Assembly: GCA_022457155.1 (NCBI GenBank)
Contig: JAJGOT010000216.1
Location: 156,001-220,000, forward strand
Source: Cladopsammia gracilis
Lineage: Eukaryota > Cnidaria > Anthozoa > Scleractinia > Dendrophylliidae
DNA length: 64,000 bases
Direction: 5' to 3'
This document shows positions 36,901 to 50,863 of this stretch, piece by piece; the first letter of the stretch is position 1; each line of letters opens with the position of its first letter. The translations under genes and the position numbers were made by a program. Below the pieces are notes generated by a model that saw only the letters and a list, made by a program, of their open reading frames with translations, was not told where the DNA came from and did not search any database.

Positions 36901-38547
36901 TGAGTAAAAAACAACTGATCTGCGGACTTCAAATAGATTTTTCAAGACTGAGGAAAATGCTACAGCACGGTAAATGATGTTTTTAAATGTGCAACCTGTG
37001 AGCAAGCTCTTGAGCTCGGGGGCATAAACAAAAGTTGTTTTTGAAACGATTTAGCCTGTTCCAGGCGTTAAGTTTGTGGCGTGCGAAAGAAAAATCGGGC
37101 GCAAGAGAAAAAAACGAGGGGAGGCTGGGTTTTCCCTCGCGCCGACCCTATAGCGCCGCCCTATAGCCTGGAACGGGCTAGAAACGATTTAAAATTAAAA
37201 AAAAAATTGTGTACTCGTAAATTCTTTAACTACTATGCGAAACAACAAAAAGCTTAGACCAATCTTAGACCACACGCTTATTTGTAAACTGAATACACTA
37301 CATTTCACACAATGCATATTTATGTCACCCTAAGACATGTTTTTGTTATTCATCGTTTTCAAAACAACATTTGCTTGATGTAATCTTTTACAAATTACTC
37401 CCGGTCCGCCACCCACTAAGTATAACAAGAGCGTTCCATATTCACGAGTAGGCTCAAGGGAGCCTTTGATTTCATTTTACATGTATGCATATACATTTAT
37501 CATTGCAGATGCCAGGAACTTAGTTTTCTTACCATTTTATTTGATGCTGCATACTGCAGGATCTTTGCAATGGATCCAAGATTCCTTCTCTGGAAGATAA
37601 AACGAAAAGCAGTAATCCAATAAACTGTACAACCTAAACTTTAACGATTCGCATCTCTAAAGTTAACATACAACAGAAAATAAATAGCTTAACTGATCAC
37701 TATTATCTTTCTACAAACGTTTTCCAAATACGTCAAAAACAGCACTTTCACATTTTATACCGTATTTCTATATTTTATTTATAGAATTGTAACTATGCTT
37801 GATACATGAAGGCTTAGAAAAGACGGAGCTGTAAATAATGATATTTGTGGAAAATAACTACCACAAGTGTTTAATGTGATCATCCTCAAGGGAAGAGAAA
37901 TTACCCTTTTTTCCCTAGAAGTAAGGCTTGTGTTATGTGAGAATTAAGTTCCAACTTTTGAGACTTGGGATCATGAAATCCTTAAGTGTGAGCCCTGTTC
38001 AAATGAAAGCTACTCAACAGTACTTTGCTGCAGTGCAGCTACCTTTTCAATATTTTACAAATAAGAAAATGGCATTTGAACTTTTGATCAATTTTGAACT
38101 TGCAGGACGCAACAAGGTAGTTTACATGCTCATGCATTTACGGGGGGTCGATTCTAGACAGAGCAGGAGCAGTATTTGATAAAGACAATGGGTTTGGAGA
38201 GAGATGAATGAGATGTACCTGATCTGGAGTCAAACCTTTGTCAACACCAAAAGACACAATGTCAAAGGCATCAGGAGCCACAATAGCAGGGTTCATGTAT
38301 CTGTAGTAAATCAAGTTACCTACAACCTGAAAATTAACACTGAACAATCAGATATCTACTCAAGGAATGCTTAGCTCCCCGATCCAGTTTCTCTGATAGC
38401 AGGAAGTGTTAGTTATCCCTAACAGTTCAGACAAAGAACTAGAACTGCAAGCAATACTCAAAGTCAACGTAACTGAAATTGTATCTACTGCTGTAATTGG
38501 AAGGTGTGAAATAAAATTGTTGTTGTTGTTGTAACTCTAGCACACCA

Positions 38548-38631
<84 letters not shown>

Positions 38632-41600
38632 CACTTTATTTAAGTGTCAAAGGTATTTAGCGCGCGAGCACTAATTGGGGACACTAAATATAGAAACAAA
38701 TATCGCAAATGGAACATAACACGTTAAAAATTCCAACTGGCAGTATATATTATGCTATCATTGATCTCATTTTGTCGATGGTCCTTATTAGCATAAAGAA
38801 TGCTAGTGTCAGGCAAAAGCATCAGTGGATTTATGGATATCTTATAATTATGTAGAAGAGAAACAGTAGTGGACCAAGAACAGAACTTAAACAACATCAC
38901 TTGGGCACCTCTTAAATTCCTACCCTTGATTTTCCATCACTAGTATGGGGAGTGTCAAGGAAAATAGACAAACAAAACAACAATTCACACATTTCTTTAT
39001 TCTCGAGATACCCATGTTGTGCTTGTTCATAGTTTGGGTGCTTCTTTTAAAAGCTTGTTCCACTGTGAGTCTGGTGAGGTATGGATGATGTCTGACAGTG
39101 GCATAGGGGGTGTCTGACAGTGGCATAGGGGTGATGTCTGATACTGGTATAGGGGTGATGTCTGACAGTGGTAGGGCTGATGTCTGACAGAGGTATGGCT
39201 GATGTCTGATACTTGTATAGGGGTGATGTCTGACAGTGGCATGGGTGATGTCTGACAGTGGTATGGGGGTGATGTCTGACAGTGGCATAGGGGTGATATC
39301 TGAGAGTGGTATAGGGGTGATGTCTGACAGAGGTAGGGGTGATGTCTGACAGTGGTATATTGGTGATGTCTGACAGTGGTATAGGGGTGAAGTCTGACAG
39401 TGGTATAGGGGTGAAGTCTGACAGTGGTATAGGGGTAATGTCTGACAGTGGTATAGGGGTAATGTCTGACAGTGGTATAGGGGTGATGTCTGACAGTGGT
39501 ATAGGGGTAATGTCTGACAGTGGTATAGGGGTGATGTCTGACAGTGGTATAGGGGTAATGTCTGACAGTGGTATAGGGGTGATGTCTGACAGTGGTATAG
39601 GGGTGATGTCTGACAGTGGTATAGGGGTGATGTCTGACAGTGGTATAGGAGTGATGTCTGACAGAGGTAGGGGTGATGTCTGACGGTGGTATATTGGTGA
39701 CGTCTGACAGTGGTATAGGGGTGAAGTCTGACAGAGGTAGGGGTGATGTCTGACGGTGGTATATTGGTAAGTAAGTAAATAATAGCTTTATTTGCATGAC
39801 TATATTGAGTTACAGTATTGCAAAAGCATACTTTTAACAATAACAAAAGACAGTAAAAGAATATTAAATAATTACAAAACTTCATTTTGATTTGACAATA
39901 TTAAGCTATCACGTAATTCAAAGCATGCAGATATCATTTTCATTAAAAGTAAGTTAACAAAATAATTGGAAGAGTTCATCAATTCTTTGATACTTTCTGT
40001 TGAGGATGTATTTTGAATATTCGGCAAGTGTTGGTAGATTTGATTAAAGTATTTATCTCTTAAAGTTGAATATCTTGGGCATTGAAAGAGAAAATGAATT
40101 TCGTTTTCGATATTATTTGATTCGCATAAAGGGCATAATCTATTTTCTCTAGGGATTTGATTATATCGACCAAGCTCGATCATGAGTTTTGGATTACCTG
40201 TCCTAAATTTGACTAGAGTTTTCCTTTCATTTGATTTCCTTGTGTGATCTAGATAATGGGAGATTATGTATTGATCCTTAAAACTATTGTAAAATTCTAA
40301 TTTCCTTGAGTTCTGTAAAGCATTTTTCCAGTAGGAAATATACTTTTGCTTCATAAGATTGACATAATGCATGATCTTATTTTCATCCAGTGTATCAAGA
40401 TTAAAATTTTGTAGATCATAGTATTCAACCATGTTTAATAAATTAGAGTAAAAATTAGTTTTTTTAATTGAATGGAGATCTAATGATATTAAGAAAATTT
40501 GTTTCATTATAGAGTCGTCATTTTTGCTTTTAAGATATAGAATATAATTAAGAATTTTCTGATTTATGGTAAGAATGAGAGGGAATCGACCTAGTTCCGC
40601 TCTACATGCTAAATTCGAGGTCTTATTATTTATTTCTAATAAATTTCTAATAAATTGGTGATGTCTGACAGTGGTATAGGGGTGAAGTCTGACAGTGGTA
40701 TAGGGGTAATGTCTGACAGTGGTATAGGGGTGATGTCTGACAGTGGTATAGGGGTGATGTCTGACAGTGGTATAGGGGTGATGTCTGACAGTGGTATAGG
40801 GGTAATGTCTGACAGTGGTATAGGGGTGATGTCTGACAGTGGTATAGGGGTGATGTCTGACAGTGGTATAGGGATGATGTCTGACAGTGGTATAGGGGTG
40901 ATGTCTGACAGTGGTATAGGGGTAATGTCTGACAGTGGTATAGGGGTGATGTCTGACAGTGGTATAGGGGTGATGTCTGACAGTGGTATAGGGATGATGT
41001 CTGACAGTGGTACAGGGTGATGTCTGACAGTGGTATTGGGGTGATGTCTGACAGAAGTAGGGGTGATGTCTAGTGGTATAAGGGTGATGTCTGACAGTGG
41101 CATAGGGGTGATATCTGAGAGTGGTATAGGGGTGATGTCTGACAGAGGTAGGGGTGATGTCTGACAGTGGTATATTGGTGATGTCTGACAGTGGTATAGG
41201 GGTGAAGTCTGACAGTGGTATAGGGGTGAAGTCTGACAGTGGTATAGGGGTAATGTCTGACAGTGGTATAGGGGTAATGTCTGACAGTGGTATAGGGGTG
41301 ATGTCTGACAGTGGTATAGGGGTAATGTCTGACAGTGGTATAGGGGTGATGTCTGACAGTGGTATAGGGGTGATGTCTGACAGTGGTATAGGGGTGATGT
41401 CTGACAGTGGTATAGGATTGTGAACACGATGTCAAAGTCGTCTTTGGACGCAGAGGATAAATCGATCTTTGCGTCATCGTTACCCATTTTCTTTCAAAAG
41501 TTAACCTCCAGTGAAGAAATCGCTATTCCAGAAAACCTCACAACTCAAAACACAGAAACCATCGCTGAAACCCTGAGAGAAAACATTCAGCCTTTATCGC

Positions 41601-44600
41601 TAACGCCGAGCAAACTGAATACGTTGGCCACTTTGAGAGATACCGTCAGTAATTTAGAAGTGGAGTTTACTGAATCTCGAATAACGACTGAGGGAAACTT
41701 CGAACAATTGAAAGACAAAGTTGTGCAACAGGACAATCTTTTGAAAGTGCAAAGGGCGACCATCAGTGACCTTTCTGACGACCTGTCGAAAAATGTCAAA
41801 ATGCTTAATGATGAGTTACAACACCAGTCTACAATTATCAAGAAATTACAAGAAGAAAATCACGCATTACAAAAGAAATACATGAAATTATTTGAGGAAA
41901 AAACCGATGGAAAAGAAAAGCAGAATCAACTCGCAGCAGAAGTTGCTTTCTTAAAAGATCAAATCAAAGCTTTATGGCAGATTTTGGAGACACGTAAACC
42001 AACGGAAACGGCCGTGACATGTGAGAAGCCACCCCCCGTTACACAAGAAGTTCTCATAATGGAAACGCCTGATGAAAATGAAAACCTTTCTAAACCGACA
42101 TGTAAACAATCGGGAGAACAGGAGTTACTGCTTGTGAATCTACCAACTTATAATTCCTTCTCTCCTTTACAAGAATCGCCCACAACACCACTTGATAAGG
42201 ATAATAGAATCATCGACGAGAAACCCGAGCAGAAGAAGACGCCCCCGGATACCAATATGCCTAATAACAATCAACAAAAACAATCACCTCAAAATAACAA
42301 TCACCTCAAAACCGACATGCACGCGAATGAAGTCATCTTCCTCTGTGATTCAAATGGAAAATTCTAAAATGAAAAGAAATTATTTACATCCAATCAAGAA
42401 ACCAAGATAATCAGAGCTCCATTGATCAGGATTGCCCGAGCCTACTTGCAAACTGAGATTCGCGCGGCACCCCAATTAATTATATTTCACACTGGAACAA
42501 ACGACCTTGAGACAGCCAGGTCACCTGATGAATTTATTTATGATGTCTCCACATTGATTACTGAAGCCTCGACAAAATTCCCATCAAGTAAGATCATTTT
42601 CTCAACACTTCTTCCCCGCAACGACATCCCAGCATCAACAATTACCAACATTAACGATCGAATAATTGCTGGTTGCTCAAGATTACCCAATGTCCATTTG
42701 ATCAAACACGACAATCTGTTCATGGCTGAAATTGATATTCTTCATGACAACAAACACATCATGAAACGTCACATAGGTCTATTCGCGAAAAACCTGAAGG
42801 ATGCTATTCACGGCCGATTAAGAAGCACGCGACACCCCCATATACCAACAAGAAGATTACCACCGCACCCTAATCAGTTTACAACGCCTGAAGTGCAGAG
42901 ATACAGTACTTCTTACAGTAATGCAGTCAAGAATAACACACCTCAAACTTACCAATTACCATATTGCTCTCAGCCGCCCCCTCAGTCAATGCCAATAAAT
43001 GAGCATCAACTACAGCAACAAATGACACAAACTGGACATAAAATGCATCACCAGACACCACTGGCAAGACATCAAGTTTATCAACAAATACCTGGATCGC
43101 AAACAGAAACTGAACAATCAATCTTGACAAAAGGGGAAAGAGAAAGAACACATCACCAAACGAGCACTAACGCTAGCACAGATGTACAAATCCCAAAGGA
43201 GATAATATCCTTTTTAAGATTTATAAAGTCATTCATCTAATGAATGAAAATTAAACTTTGTACCAGCATAATACATTAATAGTCAGCATAACTAAAATTT
43301 TATTATAGGTTTAACGAGATCTTCAATTATTTCAAGTCGGTTATCTTTCTGCGCTTGGAATATTAATGGAATATCGTCCAAACATTTTGGAAACAAATTA
43401 CAAAACAATGATTTTCTAAATATCATCAATGATTTTGATTTTGTGATTCTTACCGAGATTTGGGACTGCTGTGATATCCAAGTATCAGGCTTTAGATCAG
43501 TTGTCCAATGCTCCACTAAATCGAAAAGTGGTGGCCGTGACTCTGGAGGAATATGTCTTTTATATAAAAACAAATTTCATGATTGGCTACAAATTGTTAA
43601 AACATCTCCAAATTTCTTGTGGTTTAAAATTGACAAAAAATATATCAAAACAAAAAGAGACATTTACACTTGTGGAGTTTACATACCTCCAACGAACTCA
43701 AAATACTTTGATGAAGAAATATTTGAACAATTAGAACAAGACATATTGTTTTTTTCTTGCCAAGGATCGGTAACCCTTATGGGGGACTTTAATTCGAGAA
43801 CTGGAAAATATTCAGATTCTGTTTCTCAAGAGGGAAACAAGATCATAACGAACGACCAATCAGCAGAATCTTCTAATTACACTCAGAGAAATAGTTATGA
43901 TAATGAATTAAATAATCATGGTAAAAGACTACTTGAAATTTGCAAAAGTTGTGACCTTAGAATACTAAATGGCAGAGTAAACGGGGACTCTCTCAGAAGG
44001 CCTACTTTTCACGGTAGAAATGGCGTAAGTGTAATCGATTATACAATATGCGATCAAGACATATTTTTAAATATTGAAAATTTTATAGTGAAACAGCCAT
44101 CACCTTTATCTGATCATAGTCCAATAGTGACATGGTTATATATTAACCATCAATCAAATATTTTTGAATTACAAGCATCAAACGAAACTAACTCTCAGTC
44201 TCTTACAAGATTACCGGCACAGTTTTCCTGGGAAAATGATTCTAGTCTTAAATTTAAAAATACGTTACGCTCAGAACAGATTCAACAGATAATTAACGAT
44301 TATATAAACGAAGATATCCAAAATGAAGATGTCAACTATTCCCTGGATAAAGTGGAAAACATTCTGATCACAACATCAATAGCGTGTTTAAAAGTTAGAA
44401 GAATAAAGAAACGAAAACGTGTCAAACCAACATCAAACAAAAAATGGTTTGATAAAGAATGTAGATTTAAAAGACATGAACTCAGAAAATTATCAAATCA
44501 AAAACATAGAGATCCTCTAAATATCAGTTTACGTGAGAGATATCATGACGTCTTAAAAGAATACAAAAACCTGCTTGATAATAAACGAAAAGATTACCAT

Positions 44601-47600
44601 GCAAAAAAGATTTCACAATTAGAGGAAGCAACAAATTATCCTGACAAATCTAACTTTTGGAATTGCTTAAAATCAACGGATGATACCATGAAAGAGAAAG
44701 AAAACCCAACAATCTCAGAAGAGAGCTGGCTTAACCACTTCCAATCTCTCCACTCAAATAAACCTATTAATCCAATTCAACATGAAATCATAAATGAACT
44801 CCGACTTTTGGAACAAGAAAAAGAACAATGTAACTTTCTAGACTATTTGATCACTGAACATGAAATACGCGCTGCCGTGAAAAAATTAAAAAATAACAAA
44901 TCAGCGTTCTCTGACAGAATAAGAAACGAAATGATTAAAGCTAGTATTGGAAGTATGATGCCTGTATATATCAAACTTTTTAATACAATTCTAAATTCAG
45001 GTATAATGCCTAAAAACTGGTGTAATGGCCTTATAGCACCAATATATAAATCAGGTGACAAAAGTGATCCAACCAATTACAGAGGAATTTGCGTTTCAAG
45101 TTGTTTGGGAAAACTTTTCTGCGCTATCTTGAATCAAAGACTTCTTGAACATGTTACAACTCAAAACATATTGCACCCATCTCAAATTGGTTTTCTACCA
45201 AAAAATCGCACCGCAGACCATGTCCTAACATTAAGAACATTAATAGATAAATATGTTCACTATCACGGAGAAAAATTTTATGCTTGTTTTGTCGATTTCA
45301 AGAAAGCGTTCGACTCAGTTTGGCATGAAGGTCTCTTATATAAATTACTTAAAATCAATGTAGGAGGACATTTCTACGATCTCATTAAAAGCTTATACTC
45401 AAATTCTAACTGCTCTCTGAAAATTGATCACAGTAAAACGCGACCCTTTCAATACTCGAGAGGTGTACGACAAGGGTGCATTTTAAGTCCGTTACTTTTT
45501 AACCTATATCTAAACAATTTACCTTATTCGTTTGAAAACACTTTATCTGATCCATTCATTTTACTGAATGGTACAAAAATCAATTCCCTCTTATATGCTG
45601 ATGATTTAATTATTTTGTCGAGATCCAAATAGGATTGCAAAATTGCTTGCAAGTATTGTCTTCATATTGCAATTCTTGGATGTTAAGCATTAATTTAAAG
45701 AAAACAAAGGCTATGATATTCCAAAAACGCGCAAGAAAATCCAATAATTGTACCTTTTACCTAAATAATGAAACTATTGAAACTGCTCAGAATTATACCT
45801 ATTTAGGAACCCGAATATCATCAACAGGAAATTTCACATTGGCAACTGATCACTTGAAAGAAAAGGCCATGCATGCTCTTCACAGTATTAGAAGACACAC
45901 AGATTTTAGTAGATTAAAACCAAATATTGCATCAAACATCTTTGACACAATGATTTCTCCAATCCTCACTTATAATAGTGAAGCTTGGGGCTTATATACC
46001 AAACAAGACTTTAAGACTTGGGATAGATCCTCAATAGAAAAAGTTCAATTACAATTCTGCAAACGCTATTTAGAAATAAATAATAAGACCTCGAATTTAG
46101 CATGTAGAGCGGAACTAGGTCGATACCCTCTCATTCTTACCATAAATCAGAAAATTCTTAATTATATTCTATATCTTAAAAGCAAAAATGACGACTCTAT
46201 AATGAAACAAATTTTCTTAATATCATTAGATCTCCATTCAATTAAAAAAACTAATTTTTACTCTAATTTATTAAACATGGTTGAATACTATGATCTACAA
46301 AATTTTAATCTTGACACACTGGATGAAAATAAGATCATGCATTATGTCAATCTTATGAAGCAAAAGTATATTTCCTACTGGAAAAATGCTTTACAGAACT
46401 CAAGGAAATTAGAATTTTACAATAGTTTTAAGGATCAATACATAATCTCCCATTATCTAGATCACACAAGGAAATCAAATGAAAGGAAAACTCTAGTCAA
46501 ATTTAGGACAGGTAATCCAAAACTCATGATCGAGCTTGGTCGATATAATCAAATCCCTAGAGAAAATAGATTATGCCCTTTATGCGAATCAAATAATATC
46601 GAAAACGAAATTCATTTTCTCTTTCAATGCCCAAGATATTCAACTTTAAGAGATAAATACTTTAATCAAATCTACCAACACTTGCCGAATATTCAAAATA
46701 CATCCTCAACAGAAAGTATCAAAGAATTGATGAACTCTTCCAATTATTTTGTTAATTTACTTTTAATGAAAATGATATCTGCATGCTTTGAATTACGTGA
46801 TAGCTTAATATTGTCAAATCAAAATGAAGTTTTGTAATTATTTAATATTCTTTTACTGTCATTTGTTATTGTTAAAAGTATGCTTTTGCAATACTGTAAC
46901 TCAATATAGTCATGCAAATAAAGCTATTATTTACTCATGTGGTATAGGGTGATGTCTGACAGTGGTATTGGGGTGATGTCTGACAGAAGTAGGGGTGATG
47001 TCTAGTGGTATAAGGGTGATGTCTGACAGTGGTATATGGCTGCTGTTTGACAGTGGTATATGGGTGCTGTTTGACAGAGAGAGGTGAAAGGAGTGTTAAG
47101 CCTAACATAATATCATCTGACCTTTAATATCTCTGACTCGGGTGCTTCAGGAAATTTTTCAGTAAGAGCCACTCTCAAAGACATGGCAACATACCTCAAG
47201 CCATACCTAGAGATCAACAACAACAGTTATAAAAATACAACTAGCAGTAATCAGAATTCAGTAATCTCTCAAACCCTGAAGACTGTTGCTAGTCATTTTT
47301 TCTCTCGCCCTCGCTCCCTTTCCCTCTTCTCCCTCTCTCTGTGATTTTCGGGCTGATCAGGGTCATAAAAACCCTTGTTTGGGCTAGTTGTAGTGAAACT
47401 TCTGTAATTTTCGTTGACCACCTTTTCAAAAATTCAGCTATATACATATACGAAATAATAACCAAATTCAAGGCATTAAGATCAACAAAACAGAAATGAT
47501 AAGACTGGTTACTTTTGCGGACAACATGACAATGTTCGTTAGCAATAAATCTTATTTTTATCTTGGTGGATTGGAGTGGTGTTTTAAAATTTTTATGTTT

Positions 47601-48803
47601 TCTTTTCTAGTAAAATTGTTCACAATCCAGTCAGAATTTAAAAAAAAATAATGTTAATGGCTTTTCTTTGATTGGATGCCCACCAAACTCAAGTTTGACA
47701 GTGTGGAAAGAAGTGCAGTGGGTCGCGTGTAAATGTTAACTGCTGTAAAAAGCTTCCTGATTATTCCTCACTCCAAAACATAATCAAGTTCAACTTAAAC
47801 CTAGCAAACCAAATGCTATGTTAGGCAATCCTTGACAGCAAAATAGAAAACAGTACTCACGGCAGTTTATCACCGGACTGCACAATGGAGTTCAAGAATG
47901 TGTCTGTTGCAGCCGTAAGGCTCTTCATGGCAGCTTCTATTCTGCTATTTACTTCCGGATGTTTAATGGCTTGTTCTGGTTCCACATCATATGGCAACTT
48001 ACTGAAGAAAGACAGTTGAAATAATGCGAGTCAAATAATGTTTATTATTTACTTGAAACTCTAAATCAGCACTTGTGCATTAGTAACAGGGTAATCTGCT
48101 AGCAGAATTATGGTCAGTAATAAATTATTATTATGCCAACACTGTGCGCAGTGTATGATTTTCTAGTTGAATTTCAAAGCTGAAGTTTACTACAGTTATA
48201 AAATGTAGGTATTAACAACAGCTAGCTTGATTAGTTTGGATATCAAAGATTGTCCTTCCATCGCTGCATTTAATCTGCAAATGTGTTTCAGTGATATCCC
48301 TAAACTGTCTGTTTTCGGTAGCTTTTCAGGCACTCCTTTGTGGCTTAACTCATTCCATATCTGTACCTTGCCTCTCCTGTCTCAGACTCCATTTGATTGA
48401 TCCAAGCTTTGTACACTTCAAGAGGATTGGTATTTATTGACAGGTTTTTGTCATTAAGAACACCTTCAACTAATGGCTGTAGCAGCTCCCGCAGTGAACT
48501 TTGACCCTTCTGTCCTCTATTTAACAGAACAAACAACATTTTGTTCTGGTTTGAAATTCTTCAAATCTGTTTATTGTCAATTTTTCTTTGTCTTGGATTA
48601 TGGTAATAATCTGAGACAAAGGAAAATAAAAATTAAACAGGTTTGAAATTTCAAACCAAAGAAAAAATTTATACCGCAACATACACTTGTATGTTACCCA
48701 GCTTAACTGCAAGTTACTTGATGTATACGTGCAGGTAAAATCCGGTCTCAGACCTGTTAGATTAGTATTCAATCTAGGTTAAAATTTTTAATGTGTACAC
48801 AGT

Positions 48804-48840
<37 letters not shown>

Positions 48841-49178
48841 TTTTTTACAATATAAAATTACAACACATGTATAATAATAATAGTAATAATAATAATAATA
48901 ATAATCAAGAATGGAAACTATTCAGAAACTATTCAGAAGAAAAGTCCTGGAACCCATGGTGACATGTTGGAACCCGCTTCCAGGGAATATCAACCAGACA
49001 GAACATCGTGCCTGAGCCTTAAAGGAATAAACACGTAATAATAATAATTAATAATAATTAATAATAATAATTTTTTTTTAAATATAGAAATCTTTATTAA
49101 CAAATTCTCAAACAATCTTACGTTTACAATTATTGATCTACTAGAATGCTAAAATTAATAACAACAATAATGATGATG

Positions 49179-49215
<37 letters not shown>

Positions 49216-50793
49216 GACCCTCTACTAATTGGGGACACTTAAACTAGTTATAGAATCAAATAGCACCATCCTACACTACAGAAAAACCCGAGTGTAAGAA
49301 CCTGCTGGCAGAAATTTGCCATTTTAGTTGAAAAATTCAAGCACTCCAAGAAGCGAAATGTTGCTGATTTTTACAGAAAATGTTCGTTTTCAAATGTTGA
49401 AACATTTTTACAGACATGCTTTGATATGGGATTTATTTGGGCCTGGCAAAGTCTTGAATCTATCTGCTGTTGTGTCCTCAAAAGGGTTTTATTTGCAGAA
49501 CGATAGCAAAACACAACCAAAACATTACACTCCTTCGCTCACTCCAGTGTCCTAACAAGGGTAGGGTAGGTAACGTCACTACATCCCTTCCCCTTTTAGG
49601 AGATAAAAAAACTAACAAAACAACAACAAAACTACAAGCCTGATTGTTCAACAGATCTCGAGTATCCTGTTCTCTTAGAGTTCAAGTTCTATATTTTTCG
49701 ACAAACATCACATGTTCAGTTCTCTTAGACTTCCGTTTCGTAATCTCGCAAACGAACTGGGAGTTTTCGAAGTCGTTGTGGCTGAACCAGTAACTCAGGT
49801 TGAGCATCTTCTCGTTCATCCACTCCTGCTTGGAGCAATTTGACTTCTGGCTCAGGAACATCTGCGTCTGAATCTTTGTTGGCGTCGCACTTCCAGCATT
49901 GTCATGAACTTTCTTGTAGAAGGAGCTGTTTCTTGTGATAGAATGATCATCTTGGCTGGCAGTGATCATGCTTCCATTGACTTCTGTGACTTGTCGAGGT
50001 CGAATTTCATACCAGGTAGCGAGCTTGTTTGCGATTGTCTGTTTGACCAACACCCTGTCTCCAACTTGAATATTGCTGGGTCACGCATGTCTCCGTTTGT
50101 CAGCATACAATTTCATTCTGCACTTTGCTTCAGCATCTTTTGCTAATGCCTTGTTGCGCACTTCTCAAGAGTTGACATTGTGCTCTAGATGAGGTAATCT
50201 GCCTCGTATCACTCTCCCATAGAGCAATTCTGCAGGTGCTACACCTGTTGTTGTGTGTGGTGTGCTTCTGTAGTTAAGAAGGAATTTGTGAAGTTCACGT
50301 TGTCAATTCCTCCCTTCGGCGTGAGCTGTGCGTATTGCTTTCATCAGAGGTTTCATAAAACTTTCGGCCTCTGCATTGCCTTGTGGCCACAGCGGTGTCG
50401 TTCTGTGATGTTCGATTCCATTTTTATTATTGTTTCATGTAATTGTTAAACTCTGCACTATTGTAAGGTGGACCATTGTCTGTAGTAATGGCATTTGGAA
50501 TCCCATGCGTAGCAAAGATGCTGTCCAGTTTTGAAGTGATTGCTCCTGCAGTGGTAGATGTTGAGATTTCTACTTCGGGGAAACCTTGAGTGCTGGTCGA
50601 TCACAACTAGGAGCATTTCTCCAGTAGGCAGAGGGCCAAGAAAATCCATGTTAAGGGATTGGCATGGGTGCTTTGGCATTTCAGTTATCTTCAGTGGTTC
50701 CGGACGCGTTACTGGTCCTACTGCTTGACAAGGAAAGCACTTTGTGACTTTGTCTTTCACCATGGTGTTGATTCCTGGGAACCAGACCTTTTC

Positions 50794-50863
<70 letters not shown>

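Larger units (their letters stand above)
41417..46938 (+). mobile_element. Near full-length non-LTR retrotransposon (LINE)
   Basis: Autonomous-type LINE with ORF1 (coiled coil plus SGNH-hydrolase-like domain) and ORF2 (AP endonuclease, reverse transcriptase, C-terminal zinc-knuckle-like cysteines). A short 3' UTR ends AATAAAGCTATTATTTACTCAT. It begins only 12 bp before the ORF1 ATG, so the 5' UTR is missing or minimal. It lies antisense in an IQGAP intron and is embedded in the 24-bp minisatellite. The esterase-type ORF1 recalls the CR1/L2 group, but the clade is unproven. Confidence 0.93.

Noticed and set aside
38920..39885. Long minus- and plus-strand frames with LPLSDITP / YHCQTSPL / MSDSGIGV repeats (also at 40,636-41,487)
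   Set aside because: They are translations of the 24-bp minisatellite, whose unit is a multiple of three and lacks stops. They occur on both strands at once, and a LINE interrupts them. No evidence for a protein.
39078..41416. Regularly spaced repeats that could suggest a CRISPR array
   Set aside because: The repeats are contiguous 24-bp units without unique spacers, in an animal intron.
43443..43445. Start codon of LINE ORF2 at 43,443
   Set aside because: The codon is GTG inside the endonuclease domain. The frame is open and conserved upstream to about 43,302.
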